Shown: positions 1-8,921, counted from the stretch's first letter. The stretch is DNA of 64,000 nt from Mesosutterella multiformis (GCF_003402575.1 NZ_BGZJ01000001.1:62001-126000); one strand, 5' to 3'. Numbers and translations: made by a program. Notes: a model not told the origin generated them from the letters alone.

Positions 1-145
1 CTGACCCCGGTAGAATACCGAAATCAATCCCTTTCTATCGCCCCTTAGGATTTTTATTTAACAAGTCCTAAATTTGGGGAGCAGTTCAAAGTTCTCCTTT
101 TTTGTTTCTGAGATAGTGGCAAGAGCAAATTTTCTCAGTCAGTCG
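1..145. other. AT-rich non-coding edge downstream of the RgpF-like gene
   Basis: No gene is visible here. The segment is AT-rich like the gene beside it. It contains an imperfect inverted repeat (TTAGGA at 45-50 with TCCTAA at 65-70, flanked by CCCC and GGGG), then GGAG and CTCC arms followed by six T at about 97-102. These could end a plus-strand transcript entering from the left, or the minus-strand transcript of the RgpF-like gene. I cannot assign either firmly. Confidence 0.4.
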
Positions 146-2014
146 CTACATAAATTTCTTCAGATAGACCTGTAGCTTTTTTCTGTAATGCTCTTTCCTT
201 TTCCCTGAAAGAAACTTTGCAAAAAAACAATACTTAATGAGTTTCAGAACTGAAATTTGATTGATATTCTTTTGGTCATCGGAAGGGCCAACGATTTTCA
301 GCATGCTCTGATGACTATGAGGATCATAGCGCTTGAAAAGACAAGCGTTTAGATCTCTTAATCTTAAGAAAGTATTCCCATAATAAACATCACTCAGAGA
401 GGATGGGATCGCTATCAGAGGATAGTATCCATCATTTTGTGCAGCATAAGCCCAGATCCGCTCAATGCCATGCAGCAATGTACCGTCAGGAGCAAGAGGT
501 TCTTTCGGCATCTCGTCATACGTCCAAGAACGCGAGAGAATTGTCCTTGATGCTTCTTTTTTGATCCAGAAAACGGATCCAAAGGGAGCGACTACTTGCC
601 CCTTTTCAACGGGGACATTAATACCAAGCTTCTCCCAAAGTTTTTCAAAAGCAGATAAATTCGGTCCTATTTCATCGCCTATCGTCGTAAATGGACCAAA
701 ATTCGGAGGAGGAGAAAAAATCATCCCTAGCGATTGTTCGCGGGAGAGAAGACTGATGCAGTTATTGACGTAATCTTTGGAAAACAAAACTCCGTTCCAG
801 CATAACCGATCGAATGAGTCCCCTACAATCTGCATTAATTGAGGGGATTTCTTATCTTTAACACAGCAGATATAGTCGTATTGATCAAAGATATCCCGGG
901 CAGCTATGCAATAAGCCGCAAAATCCCGCCCCTTGTTGATCTTGATCCGGTATTCAATATCAAGATCATAATGACTGAATGCTTTGCGGTATGCCTCTAA
1001 CGTCTCATTTGATGTAGAAATCAGACAGATATGAGTTTTAGATGGAAGATTACGAATATAGGGAATATATTTATCGACAGAGTCTTCATAGTATGCAAAG
1101 AAAATAGCAGCTATTTTTTTTGATTCCAGTACTTTGTCAATATTTTCGGATCTATCATCTAGGATAACCTGATTAAAATGAATATTACTGTTCAAGACAC
1201 TTAGCTGCGTTGTGCCCAACAGGTCTTCATATATTTCGCTCACAGGATATCCCAGCTTCTCCAGTTTTTCCATCACAAGCCGGGGTATTTCTCCGCCTGT
1301 AACTTCAGTCCAGACTTCAGGTGATGAACTGAATAGTTTTCTTTTTACCAATGGATATCGGCAGTTAATATAATCGTAAGCCTGATAATACGAAGGATTC
1401 ATTATTCCTTCAGGTTTAAAAACTGTGTCCCAGCTAAAACCAAGAGATTCAAGATAAGCCGTGAATTGAGTTTCGTGCCAATAAACTTCCTCCAAAAACT
1501 TATCGTAGTAATGGAGGTCTTTCCAATATTTTTCGAAGCCCTCGGATTCGATAACAGGACGTCTCAGAACAATAAAGAAAGACTGGATGTGCGCTCGGAT
1601 ATACGAATCCGGTTTATCAGGCTGAAGCTGGGATTTTTTTATCTCCACCTGGCGAGTCAATCCCCAGAAATCACAGGGATTGCCTGCCATTTTTTGGAAA
1701 CTTTCTGAGAACGGATACACCGGACCATAGCAACTGCAGTTTGTCAGAATCAACTCATCAAACCGTCGGACCTCATTCCACCCAAGGTGGTCGAAAGCTG
1801 CCTTCCATGCACCAAAATCAATTCCTCGATTCTCACGCTGCAGAACATCCACGCCAAGACGCTCAAGCGTCTCTTTTCCTTCCTTGGACAAATTCCCATT
1901 GGCGATAACAATAATCCTGTCAGCAACCTCCTGAAGTCCCTTCAGATACGTTAGAACATATTTTCTGACAATTCCATTTTTTTCCCAAAAGGTATAAAAA
2001 GCTAATCGCTTCAT
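146..2014 (-). CDS. RgpF-like rhamnan/polysaccharide biosynthesis glycosyltransferase
   Basis: This is probably a glycosyltransferase of the RgpF (rhamnan synthesis F) family, acting in O-antigen or capsular polysaccharide assembly at the cytoplasmic face of the inner membrane. The visible sign is a two-half layout: NRGIDFGAW near residue 60 and the related NKGRDFAAY near residue 365, as in RgpF-type proteins. The frame extends to a TTG at 2059, but the ATG at 2014 has a purine-rich stretch upstream and begins MKRLAFYTFW, the usual start of this family; that gives 622 residues. Codon use and base composition are much more AT-rich than in every other gene of the window, suggesting transfer from another source. 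No other polysaccharide gene is present, so its pathway lies to the left or is lost. The family call is good; acceptor and sugar are unknown. Confidence 0.75.
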   Translation of the reverse strand: MKRLAFYTFWEKNGIVRKYVLTYLKGLQEVADRIIVIANGNLSKEGKETLERLGVDVLQRENRGIDFGAWKAAFDHLGWNEVRRFDELILTNCSCYGPVYPFSESFQKMAGNPCDFWGLTRQVEIKKSQLQPDKPDSYIRAHIQSFFIVLRRPVIESEGFEKYWKDLHYYDKFLEEVYWHETQFTAYLESLGFSWDTVFKPEGIMNPSYYQAYDYINCRYPLVKRKLFSSSPEVWTEVTGGEIPRLVMEKLEKLGYPVSEIYEDLLGTTQLSVLNSNIHFNQVILDDRSENIDKVLESKKIAAIFFAYYEDSVDKYIPYIRNLPSKTHICLISTSNETLEAYRKAFSHYDLDIEYRIKINKGRDFAAYCIAARDIFDQYDYICCVKDKKSPQLMQIVGDSFDRLCWNGVLFSKDYVNNCISLLSREQSLGMIFSPPPNFGPFTTIGDEIGPNLSAFEKLWEKLGINVPVEKGQVVAPFGSVFWIKKEASRTILSRSWTYDEMPKEPLAPDGTLLHGIERIWAYAAQNDGYYPLIAIPSSLSDVYYGNTFLRLRDLNACLFKRYDPHSHQSMLKIVGPSDDQKNINQISVLKLIKYCFFAKFLSGKRKEHYRKKLQVYLKKFM

Positions 2015-2223
2015 AACGGGCTCTAAGATATTTTCAGTTTTCTGACTTTCCGTTGACAAATAAAAAACGGATTCACAGGCAGGTGAATGGATTTTACCGC
2101 AGATGAATCAGGTCATTAGTCCGGAGAAATCACTTAATTAGTGTAAATATTTAAATTGTTGATTAAAAATATATTTTTCCCTTATTATTTACCAAAATTA
2201 AATATTTACTTTAACACCGAATA

Positions 2224-2260
2224 GATATTAAAAAAACCACCGTTCAGCGCGGCGGTTTTC
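2224..2260 (-). terminator. Intrinsic terminator of pgi
   Basis: Arms at 2233-2242 and 2250-2259 form a ten-pair stem on the minus strand with one G-U pair, followed by a run of T. It sits 26 bases after the pgi stop. Confidence 0.85.
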
Positions 2261-2285
2261 ATCTGAATTAAATGTCTGATGTCAC

Positions 2286-3719
2286 TCAGGCATCTTCTCT
2301 CAGTCTGTTCTCAGCCTCCCGCGACAGCTTCTTACCAAACTCAACACCCGGCTGATCAAACGGATTGAGACCAAAAAGCGTTCCCAACATCGTGATCTTA
2401 TGCTCATACATCGCCATCAGGGCTCCCAGCGTCTTAGGTGTAAGGTCACTGATGCTGATCGTCGTGACGCCGTTAAACCACGGCATAGAGGGATCACGGG
2501 TCACAAGAGCTTCCGCCTGAGCCCTGGCATTCGCGATCATGACACGATGAAGCTCTTCATGGCTATGCCCCGGCTTCTCGCAGGAAATCAGGTCAATACT
2601 CGTTCTTCCGGTCCCTTCACGCAGCCACTGATAGAAAGAATGCTGAGACTCGTCACCGTGACCGCCCCAGACAGCCTGTCCCGTATTGCCAACAATCACT
2701 GTACCGTCCGCCCGGGTAGTCTTGCCGAGACTCTCCATCTCAAGCTGCTGCTCCCAGGAAACAAAGATTCTCAGGCGCTCGTCATACGGCAGCACACACT
2801 GAAGGGTGATATTGAGTCTCGTGGCGTTCCAAAAAGCAATCAGGGCAAGCAGTGCGGAAATGTTTTCGGCCACCGGGGCATCGTAGACATAGCGATCCAT
2901 CTCATAGGCACCCGACAGGAACTGATTAAAAACATCGGTGCCAAGAGCAATCATATCGGGGATACCGATGCTACCCCACACAGAAAACCGACCGCCAACC
3001 CAGTCCCACAGCGGATATAAGTTCTCCACCGGAATCCGAAGATCCTTATACGCATCAGGATTAGCGGAGACCGCGATAACGTGTCTATCCCGGGAGCTTC
3101 CGGTAATTCCTGCAGCCGCAAGCCACTCATCAACGACCGACGCGTTGACCAGTGTCTCCCTTGTGTGAAAACTCTTGCTGGATACAACGACGAGCGTGCG
3201 GAAAGGATCAAGACCATAAAGAATCCGGTCCAGCTGGACTCCGTCAACACCTGACAGGAAATGGACCTTGATTGGCTGCGGTAGCCCCATCAAAGCATGA
3301 TAGACCGCGCGAGGACCAACTTCCGAGCCGCCGATACCAATATTGATGACATCCGTGATCGTGTCTCCGCGGCATCCTGTCCATTTGCCGGATCTCACAG
3401 ACTCCGCGAAAGCATAGGCCCGATCCCGCGCCTCTTTGACCTCATCAAAATGAGGCGACGCCGGATCCTGTGAGCGAAGCGATGTGTGAAGAGCGGCCCG
3501 GTTCTCTGACTTGTTCACGATTTCGCCCTGAACCATAGCGTGATGGGCTTCCATCAGACCAAGGCCATTTGCAAAATCAACCAGTCTGGCGAGATCGTCC
3601 TGCGTCAGCCTCTGGCGACTGAAATCCACCCGCAGTCCGCACGCTTCAAAAGCAGTGACTCCATCCCCGTCACGAAGGAACGGTAGGAGCGGCTGAGCAA
3701 ATTTTCTTGGGCTATTCAT
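2286..3719 (-). CDS. pgi: Glucose-6-phosphate isomerase
   Basis: Converts glucose 6-phosphate and fructose 6-phosphate in the cytoplasm. Family signatures are present: INIGIGGSEVGPRAVYHAL near residue 130, the SIS-type segment VVVSSKSFHTRET, the catalytic-glutamate region WEQQLEMESLGK, GDESQHSFYQ with the conserved His, and the C-terminal signature FDQPGVEFGKKLS carrying the catalytic Lys. At 477 residues it is shorter than the roughly 550 residues of the E. coli enzyme, mainly from a short N-terminus and compact loops; all catalytic blocks remain. The segment AGITGSSRDRH is shorter than usual. It follows mobA by 83 bases on the same strand and ends at a strong terminator, so it may be the last gene of the ppk-ppx-mobA transcript or have its own promoter. 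I am confident of the identity. Confidence 0.95.
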   Translation of the reverse strand: MNSPRKFAQPLLPFLRDGDGVTAFEACGLRVDFSRQRLTQDDLARLVDFANGLGLMEAHHAMVQGEIVNKSENRAALHTSLRSQDPASPHFDEVKEARDRAYAFAESVRSGKWTGCRGDTITDVINIGIGGSEVGPRAVYHALMGLPQPIKVHFLSGVDGVQLDRILYGLDPFRTLVVVSSKSFHTRETLVNASVVDEWLAAAGITGSSRDRHVIAVSANPDAYKDLRIPVENLYPLWDWVGGRFSVWGSIGIPDMIALGTDVFNQFLSGAYEMDRYVYDAPVAENISALLALIAFWNATRLNITLQCVLPYDERLRIFVSWEQQLEMESLGKTTRADGTVIVGNTGQAVWGGHGDESQHSFYQWLREGTGRTSIDLISCEKPGHSHEELHRVMIANARAQAEALVTRDPSMPWFNGVTTISISDLTPKTLGALMAMYEHKITMLGTLFGLNPFDQPGVEFGKKLSREAENRLREDA

Positions 3720-3802
3720 CTTTTTCTCTGAACAGTTTCATCAATATGAATCACGTAACGGTCATTGTACCGGGTTGGCATATGGTTTTCACCTAAATAA
3801 GC

Positions 3803-4420
3803 CTACCTGTCCGATAGAGAAAAAGCTAATTGTTCAGCCTGTTTTATTTCTTCAAAAGTATTGCAGTTATCAAAGGCAGAGATATCAGGAAAAACAGCTG
3901 TCGCTGCGCCGATTTCCTTAAACCACTGACGTACCCGATGATTGCCGGCCGCGTTGTAAGCCTCCAGCTCAGGAAAGAGATCTGCTCTGACACAGGCAAA
4001 CGTGGGCTGGAGTTCTCCGCAGGCTTCCGCTATTGCAGATCTGGCACCCGCAGCATTTGCAGCGAAAATCAGCTTCTCAGTGAGATCCGACGGGAAAAAG
4101 GGACAGTCACAGGGAACCGTGAAAAGCCAGGTTTCTTTCCTGGATTCCTCAGGAAGACTCGCAATCGCCGCCTCAAGCCCTGCCAGAGGCCCCGGAAAAG
4201 AGTCCGTACGGTCCGGAATGAGTTCAGTATCAGGAGGCAGAACCTTCCGGTATTCGTCAAACGACCGATTGGCGCTCACCAGAATCCTGTCGACCTGAGG
4301 TGAAAGACGACGATAGGCACGAAGCGCCAGCGGCTCTCCCTGAAAAGGAACAAGCCCCTTATCAGCCCCGCCCAGCCGTGTGGCGCGGCCCCCCGCAAGA
4401 ATCAATCCAATCCGCATCAT
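3803..4420 (-). CDS. mobA: Molybdenum cofactor guanylyltransferase
   Basis: Transfers GMP from GTP to molybdopterin to make the guanine dinucleotide cofactor for DMSO-reductase-family enzymes. The 205-residue protein shows the nucleotide-binding start LAGGRATRLGGADKGLV at residues 8-24, the PDRTDSFPGPLAGLEAA block, the metal and GTP region VPCDCPFFP, and the terminal FDNCNTFEE motif (the Asn-Thr-Pro-Glu-Glu type block, here without the Pro). Its ATG overlaps the stop region of ppx by four bases, which points to translational coupling. Its place behind two polyphosphate genes has no obvious metabolic logic. No other molybdopterin gene is in the window. Confidence 0.92.
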   Translation of the reverse strand: MMRIGLILAGGRATRLGGADKGLVPFQGEPLALRAYRRLSPQVDRILVSANRSFDEYRKVLPPDTELIPDRTDSFPGPLAGLEAAIASLPEESRKETWLFTVPCDCPFFPSDLTEKLIFAANAAGARSAIAEACGELQPTFACVRADLFPELEAYNAAGNHRVRQWFKEIGAATAVFPDISAFDNCNTFEEIKQAEQLAFSLSDR

Positions 4421-6177
4421 TTCTTGTGGTGCTTCTTCTTCAGCTTATTTTTGGCTTTCTTAAGTTTGGACTTCTTTTTTCTATTGGCTTTCTTCCGTCT
4501 CCAGGCCTTGATCGCCGTTTCCGGAACACCATCCTTCACTTCACCGCCAATCGGATCCGTCCACAGAATCTCAATCGGAGAATTAAGCGCCTTAGCGATG
4601 CTTTTCGCCATCCGCTCGAGGCAGTCCCGTTCAATTGGGCTTGGAGAATCGGATTCGACCCGGACAGTCAAGCCCTTCTCGCTTCTCTGAAGCGTAACCC
4701 CGGTAACCGCCGACCGATGGCTCTTATCAAGACCTACCGCCAGACGAAGGAAAATGCCGGCCTGGGCTGCCTTTTTCCAGTCGTCATCTGAAAGACGGAT
4801 GAAAAAAGGATGCGATTTGCCGTAATACTTGCTGCTATAGATGATCGCCGCGAGAAGATGCGTTTCGCGCTGCGTAAAGCCGAGGAGATCAGAATTCGCG
4901 ACGATATAGGCGCTGTGCTGCCGCTGCCTGAGATAAGAAATGGAAATGCCGGTTTCCTGAAGCCAGGAGGCGTATCCCAGCAGTGCCCCCCACTCTTTTG
5001 GCAGATCAGTGAGTCCGAGCTCCCGCGCCTGAGAAAACAGACTGCGGGAAAGGAACGAGACCTGCTTCGCGTGACGCACATCGATCTGGAAAGTCTTGGC
5101 AAGGCTCTTCACAGCATGGCCTCGCTGCTTCGACTCCACAGCCCGCCCCGGAATCAGTCCTTCTGTCTCAAGATACTGAATGAGAACCCCATCCCGGAGT
5201 CCGCGATCAGTGATCGAAATCTGATTGAATCCGAGCTCCTCCATCGCCGTGAGGAAAATCGCGGCACCTGGAATAATGACGCCAACCCGCTTCTGATTCA
5301 TGCCAGGAAGCGCCGCGCGCTCGGCGGCTGTTGAACTGCAGATCTTATCGACAACAGCCCGGACTTCATCAATTGTGATAACCGTGGTGTCGGATGACAC
5401 AGAGGTCTGTTCCGCGGTACGCATGGATAAAGCGAGACTCGCGATCGCGCCGGCCGTTCCGGAACTTGCGATCAGCTCACGGGGCTTCTTTGCCAGAAGC
5501 CGTTTGAACGGCATCACAGACTTATCGCGGACATAGTCCTGGACTTCACGGAACTTCGCCTTCGGCACGGCATCGGGAAAATCTCTGAAAAAGAGATCCG
5601 CGAGACGCACACAGCCAACACGGAGTGACTCTGCCGCGAGCAGCTCCCCTTCCCGCGACACAGAGAACTCCGTGCTGCCGCCGCCGATATCCATATAAGC
5701 GCGCGGATAGTCGGCTCTGGGAAGAGAGGCTTCAACCCCCATCGTGATCAGACGGGCTTCTTCCGGTCCTGAAATCACACTGAAATCGATTCCGGTCTCA
5801 GCCTTGACCCGTTCCGTGAATTCTTTTCCGTTTTCCGCCTCACGGACAGAGGCTGTAGCGACCGCCACCACCTTGCTCACACCGTAGGAGCGGCACGTTC
5901 TCGCAAAGGTCTTCAGTACCGAAATCGTGCGCTCAATTGCCTGCGGCTGCAGCGCCTGATTTTCGAACGCCCCCTCGCCAAGCCTCACCATCGACTTGAC
6001 GCAGTTCAGAACCTGAATCCTCCCATCTCCGCCAACCTGACTCACCAGAAGTCTGAGCGAGTTGCTTCCCAGATCGATCACCGCAACACGCCGGGCACCT
6101 TCAGGAAGTGGTACCTGTGAATCTTGTTCAGACGCATCAGCCGCGTCCGGCAGCTCCAGATAGGGGGATGGTTTCAT
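4417..6177 (-). CDS. ppx: Exopolyphosphatase / guanosine pentaphosphatase (Ppx/GppA family)
   Basis: Cleaves phosphate from the ends of polyphosphate, or hydrolyses pppGpp; the two activities cannot be told apart from sequence. ASKHA-fold phosphate loops are clear: AVIDLGSNSLRLL at about residues 32-44, ATASVREAENG, YMDIGGGSTEFSVS, and IASSGTAGAIASLA. The second half matches the helical HD-like domain of the long proteobacterial form. The 586-residue protein ends in about 30 residues that are almost entirely Lys, Arg, His, Ala and Asn (RRKKANRKKKSKLKKAK type), which is unusual and would suit binding to polyphosphate. It starts 16 bases after the ppk stop and overlaps mobA, so ppk-ppx-mobA looks like one operon. 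The order ppk then ppx favours an exopolyphosphatase role. Confidence 0.9.
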   Translation of the reverse strand: MKPSPYLELPDAADASEQDSQVPLPEGARRVAVIDLGSNSLRLLVSQVGGDGRIQVLNCVKSMVRLGEGAFENQALQPQAIERTISVLKTFARTCRSYGVSKVVAVATASVREAENGKEFTERVKAETGIDFSVISGPEEARLITMGVEASLPRADYPRAYMDIGGGSTEFSVSREGELLAAESLRVGCVRLADLFFRDFPDAVPKAKFREVQDYVRDKSVMPFKRLLAKKPRELIASSGTAGAIASLALSMRTAEQTSVSSDTTVITIDEVRAVVDKICSSTAAERAALPGMNQKRVGVIIPGAAIFLTAMEELGFNQISITDRGLRDGVLIQYLETEGLIPGRAVESKQRGHAVKSLAKTFQIDVRHAKQVSFLSRSLFSQARELGLTDLPKEWGALLGYASWLQETGISISYLRQRQHSAYIVANSDLLGFTQRETHLLAAIIYSSKYYGKSHPFFIRLSDDDWKKAAQAGIFLRLAVGLDKSHRSAVTGVTLQRSEKGLTVRVESDSPSPIERDCLERMAKSIAKALNSPIEILWTDPIGGEVKDGVPETAIKAWRRKKANRKKKSKLKKAKNKLKKKHHKK

Positions 6178-6193
6178 ACTTTTTTTCCTTTTT

Positions 6194-8500
6194 TCAGGAC
6201 CCGTACTTTTCGCTCATCAGCGCCTGGGCATCAACGAGAGGCTTGCCTTCGGCGGGGAGGATGCGTTCATACTCATCCCCTTCAAGCTTCCAGGTACGGG
6301 CGTTATCCGCGAGCTGAAGCTTCAGCACTTCGTTCGCGATACGCTCCTTCAGGGCTTCATCGAGCACCGGTGTCACTACTTCGATACGGCGATCGAGGTT
6401 GCGGCCCATAAGGTCAGCCGATCCCATGTAGCATAAGCTCTTCTCGGTATCCTCAAGAGGTCCGAACCAGTACACACGGGCATGCTCAAGGAACTTGCCG
6501 AGAATCGCGCGCACGGTGATGTTGTCGGAAATCCCCTTGATGCCGGTCTTGAGGCAGCAGATACCGCGCACGAGGCAGTCCACCTTGACGCCCGCGATCG
6601 AGGCTTCATAAAGCAGCCGGATCATATCGGGGTCAACAAGCTGATTGCACTTCAGCACAATGCGGCCGTTCCCTTCACGCTTATGACGTTCAATCTCAGC
6701 GCGGATAGCGCGCTCGATTCCGCTTCGCATGCAGGTCGGGGAAACGAAGAGCCGGCGGTAGTTATCACGGACAGCGTATCCGGTCATCACGTTGAAGAGG
6801 TCCGTCACATCGGAGCAGATATCCTGCGCGGACGTAAGAAGGCCAAGGTCGGTGTAGTTCTTCGCGGAGCCGGGGTTGTAGTTGCCGGTACCGATATGAA
6901 CATAGGAGCGGATGCCGCTCGCTTCCTTACGGATCACCAGGCAAAGCTTGGCATGCACTTTGAGCCCCACGAAGCCGTAAACCACGTTCACGCCCTGGCG
7001 CTCCATTTCTTCTGCCCAGTTGATGTTCCGCTCTTCGTCGAAACGGGCCTTCAGTTCCACCACAGCGGTAACCTGCTTCCCGCGCTGACGCGCTTCCATC
7101 AGCGCCTTCACGATCGGGGAGTTATTGCCGACGCGGTAAAGCGTCATCTTGATACCCAGCACAGCCGGATCCTTGGCTGCCTGCTGCACCAGATCCACGA
7201 CTGAAGTGAATGTCTGGTAGGGGTGGTAAAGCAGAATGTCACGCTTCGCGATGTTTTCAAAAAGCTTATCAACCGGCTGAGTATCCGGGTTGAAGCTCGC
7301 GAAGTACGGCGTGTCCTTCAGCTTCGGATAATCCAGATCATTCAGAGCCATGTAGCCCGCAAAGGCCATCGGCCCCTTGACGCTGTAAACTTGGAAGGGC
7401 TTCAGCTTCATCTTCTGAATGATGAATTCCGTGAGGTTCGAGGGCATACCGTGTTCGGTTTCGAGGCGAACCACACCGCCCCACTGACGGCGGGTCACGG
7501 AGTCACGAACAGCCTCAAGCAGGTCGTCCGCCTCGTCCTCTTCAATCTCCACGTCCGTATTACGGGTGATGCGGAACATACCCTTGCTCACCACCTGGTA
7601 CCCCGGGAAGAGAAGCGGAAGGAATTCACCGATGATTTCTTCTGTCGGCACCACATCGATGCGGCGGTTTCCGAGCGGATCATCCGCCTCCATTTCATCC
7701 CCCTCGCTCGTCACGAAGAAGAAGCGGGGAATGTTATGCGGCACGCGGAGACGCGCGTAGTGATGCGTGCCGTCACGGCTCTGCAGTTCGATCAGGAAAT
7801 TGATAGAGACATTCGAGATTCTCGGGAAAGGATGTCCCGGGTCGATCGCCTGAGGCGTGAGAATCGGATAAATCTCCGTCTGGAACCGCGCGAGAAGCGT
7901 TCTCTGAGCATCAGGAGAAAGCTGATCATAAGAAGCGACCCGAACACCTGCCTCAGCAAGAGCGGGCTGCAGTTTCTCGGTCCAGTGAGCAGCCGCTACA
8001 TCAATAAGAGCAAGCGCCTTTTTGCGGATTTCCGTCAGCTGACGGGCGGGCGTCATCTTATCGGGGCCGGAAGAACCGGAACCCGTCTTGTACTGCTTAA
8101 AGATGTTCGCCACACGGACCATGAAAAATTCATCAAGATTCGTATAGAAAATCGAGAGGAACTTCACCTGATCGAGCAGCGGGCGGTTCGGCTCAATCGC
8201 CGTTTCGAGAACGCGCTTATTGAAGTCGAGCCAGGAAAGCTCGCGGTTCGTATAGAGAGCAGGAGAAGTGAGCGAAGTCACCTTGCGCTGAGCACGCTTC
8301 GGGCGGGCTGACGCGGCGGTCTTCGCGGCGCGGGAAGCAACGGCCTTGACCGGGCGGGATGTGGCAGCTGCAGCAGGCTTCGCGGCTCGGCGGGTGCGCG
8401 GACGGCGTGCCGCCGGCTTGGCACTCTTCTCTGCTGTAACAGGGGACTCAGTAACCTGAGCAGGTGCATTCTGATCGGAAGTTTTCTTGGAAACTGGCAT
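6194..8500 (-). CDS. ppk: Polyphosphate kinase 1 with basic N-terminal extension
   Basis: Polymerises the terminal phosphate of ATP into inorganic polyphosphate. The core starts near residue 82 with LYTNRELSWLDFNKRVLE and carries all PPK1 marks: DEFFMVRVA, the phosphohistidine loop VHAKLCLV, HIGTGNYN, the second conserved His in FLEHARVYWFGP, and GSADLMGRNLDRRIEVVTPV. In front of it are about 80 residues made almost only of Ala, Lys, Arg, Pro, Ser and Thr, resembling a histone H1-like tail, so the total of 768 exceeds the usual 690 or so. The ATG at 8500 is preceded by GAGGG. The upstream gap holds a Pho-box-like dyad at 8614-8631, which suggests phosphate-starvation control. The enzyme identity is certain; the role of the tail is inferred. 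Confidence 0.96.
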   Translation of the reverse strand: MPVSKKTSDQNAPAQVTESPVTAEKSAKPAARRPRTRRAAKPAAAATSRPVKAVASRAAKTAASARPKRAQRKVTSLTSPALYTNRELSWLDFNKRVLETAIEPNRPLLDQVKFLSIFYTNLDEFFMVRVANIFKQYKTGSGSSGPDKMTPARQLTEIRKKALALIDVAAAHWTEKLQPALAEAGVRVASYDQLSPDAQRTLLARFQTEIYPILTPQAIDPGHPFPRISNVSINFLIELQSRDGTHHYARLRVPHNIPRFFFVTSEGDEMEADDPLGNRRIDVVPTEEIIGEFLPLLFPGYQVVSKGMFRITRNTDVEIEEDEADDLLEAVRDSVTRRQWGGVVRLETEHGMPSNLTEFIIQKMKLKPFQVYSVKGPMAFAGYMALNDLDYPKLKDTPYFASFNPDTQPVDKLFENIAKRDILLYHPYQTFTSVVDLVQQAAKDPAVLGIKMTLYRVGNNSPIVKALMEARQRGKQVTAVVELKARFDEERNINWAEEMERQGVNVVYGFVGLKVHAKLCLVIRKEASGIRSYVHIGTGNYNPGSAKNYTDLGLLTSAQDICSDVTDLFNVMTGYAVRDNYRRLFVSPTCMRSGIERAIRAEIERHKREGNGRIVLKCNQLVDPDMIRLLYEASIAGVKVDCLVRGICCLKTGIKGISDNITVRAILGKFLEHARVYWFGPLEDTEKSLCYMGSADLMGRNLDRRIEVVTPVLDEALKERIANEVLKLQLADNARTWKLEGDEYERILPAEGKPLVDAQALMSEKYGS

Positions 8501-8613
8501 ATGACCCTCGCGCTGACTCTCTTCAGCTCAAAAAGCCGTTATGGGAATCTGTCTATTTTTCGGAGCTTCTTATAGGCTAAAAGAAGCCGTAAAGATAACC
8601 TTAGCACCAGAAA

Positions 8614-8631
8614 GTGACAAATGCATTACAA
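8614..8631 (-). promoter_or_regulatory. Candidate Pho box upstream of ppk
   Basis: On the minus strand the site reads TTGTAAT, four bases, TTGTCAC. This is the 7-4-7 direct-repeat layout of PhoB boxes (consensus CTGTNAY) with two and one mismatches. Ten bases further on is TAAGGT, a weak -10 as expected at an activated promoter. It lies about 115 bases before the ppk start. One site found by eye is suggestive only. Confidence 0.4.
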
Positions 8632-8753
8632 GCCGCAAAGTTGCGGGGAAAGCTCTTTCAGGAGGGGGTAAAAACCGATCGGAAAGCGATTGATAAATCA
8701 GAGGAATCAGGCGGAGGAAGAAACGGGAAAGAAATTTTCCGGCTTCCATAACG

Positions 8754-8781
8754 GAAAAAGGCCAGCTATCATTAGCCGGCC
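8754..8781 (-). terminator. Terminator of the single tRNA-Gly gene
   Basis: Arms GGCCAGCT (8760-8767) and AGCCGGCC (8774-8781) form an eight-pair stem on the minus strand with one G-U pair, followed by five T (8755-8759). It lies 24 bases after the tRNA end. Confidence 0.85.
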
Positions 8782-8804
8782 TCTCTTCATCACATCAGAA
8801 ATTC

Positions 8805-8880
8805 TGGAGCGGGAGACGAGTCTCGAACTCGCGACCTCAACCTTGGCAAGGTTGCGCTCTACCAACTGAGCTACTCCCGC
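8805..8880 (-). tRNA. tRNA-Gly (anticodon GCC)
   Basis: A 76-base cloverleaf with encoded CCA. The acceptor stem GCGGGAG pairs with CTCCCGC. The anticodon stem CAACC/GGTTG encloses the loop TTGCCAA, giving anticodon GCC. The sequence appears identical to two further copies at 28766-28841 and 28968-29043. It stands alone here with its own promoter and terminator. Confidence 0.97.
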
Positions 8881-8893
8881 AGAACGAGGATGC

Positions 8894-8921
8894 ATTTTAC
8901 ACAGTCTTATACAAAAAGCAA
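8894..8921 (-). promoter_or_regulatory. Promoter of tRNA-Gly
   Basis: On the minus strand TTGCTT (8916-8921) and TAAAAT (8894-8899) are separated by 16 bases, with the tRNA 13 bases downstream. This spacing resembles that of the promoter found before the second tRNA operon. Confidence 0.6.

Noticed and set aside
1-40. Possible insertion-sequence end at the left edge
   Set aside because: The first bases look a little like a terminal repeat, but with no partner repeat, transposase or target duplication in view it cannot be supported.
7223-8311. Plus-strand open frame of 362 codons opposite ppk
   Set aside because: Antisense shadow of a clear polyphosphate kinase gene; rich in Arg and Gln with no motif.
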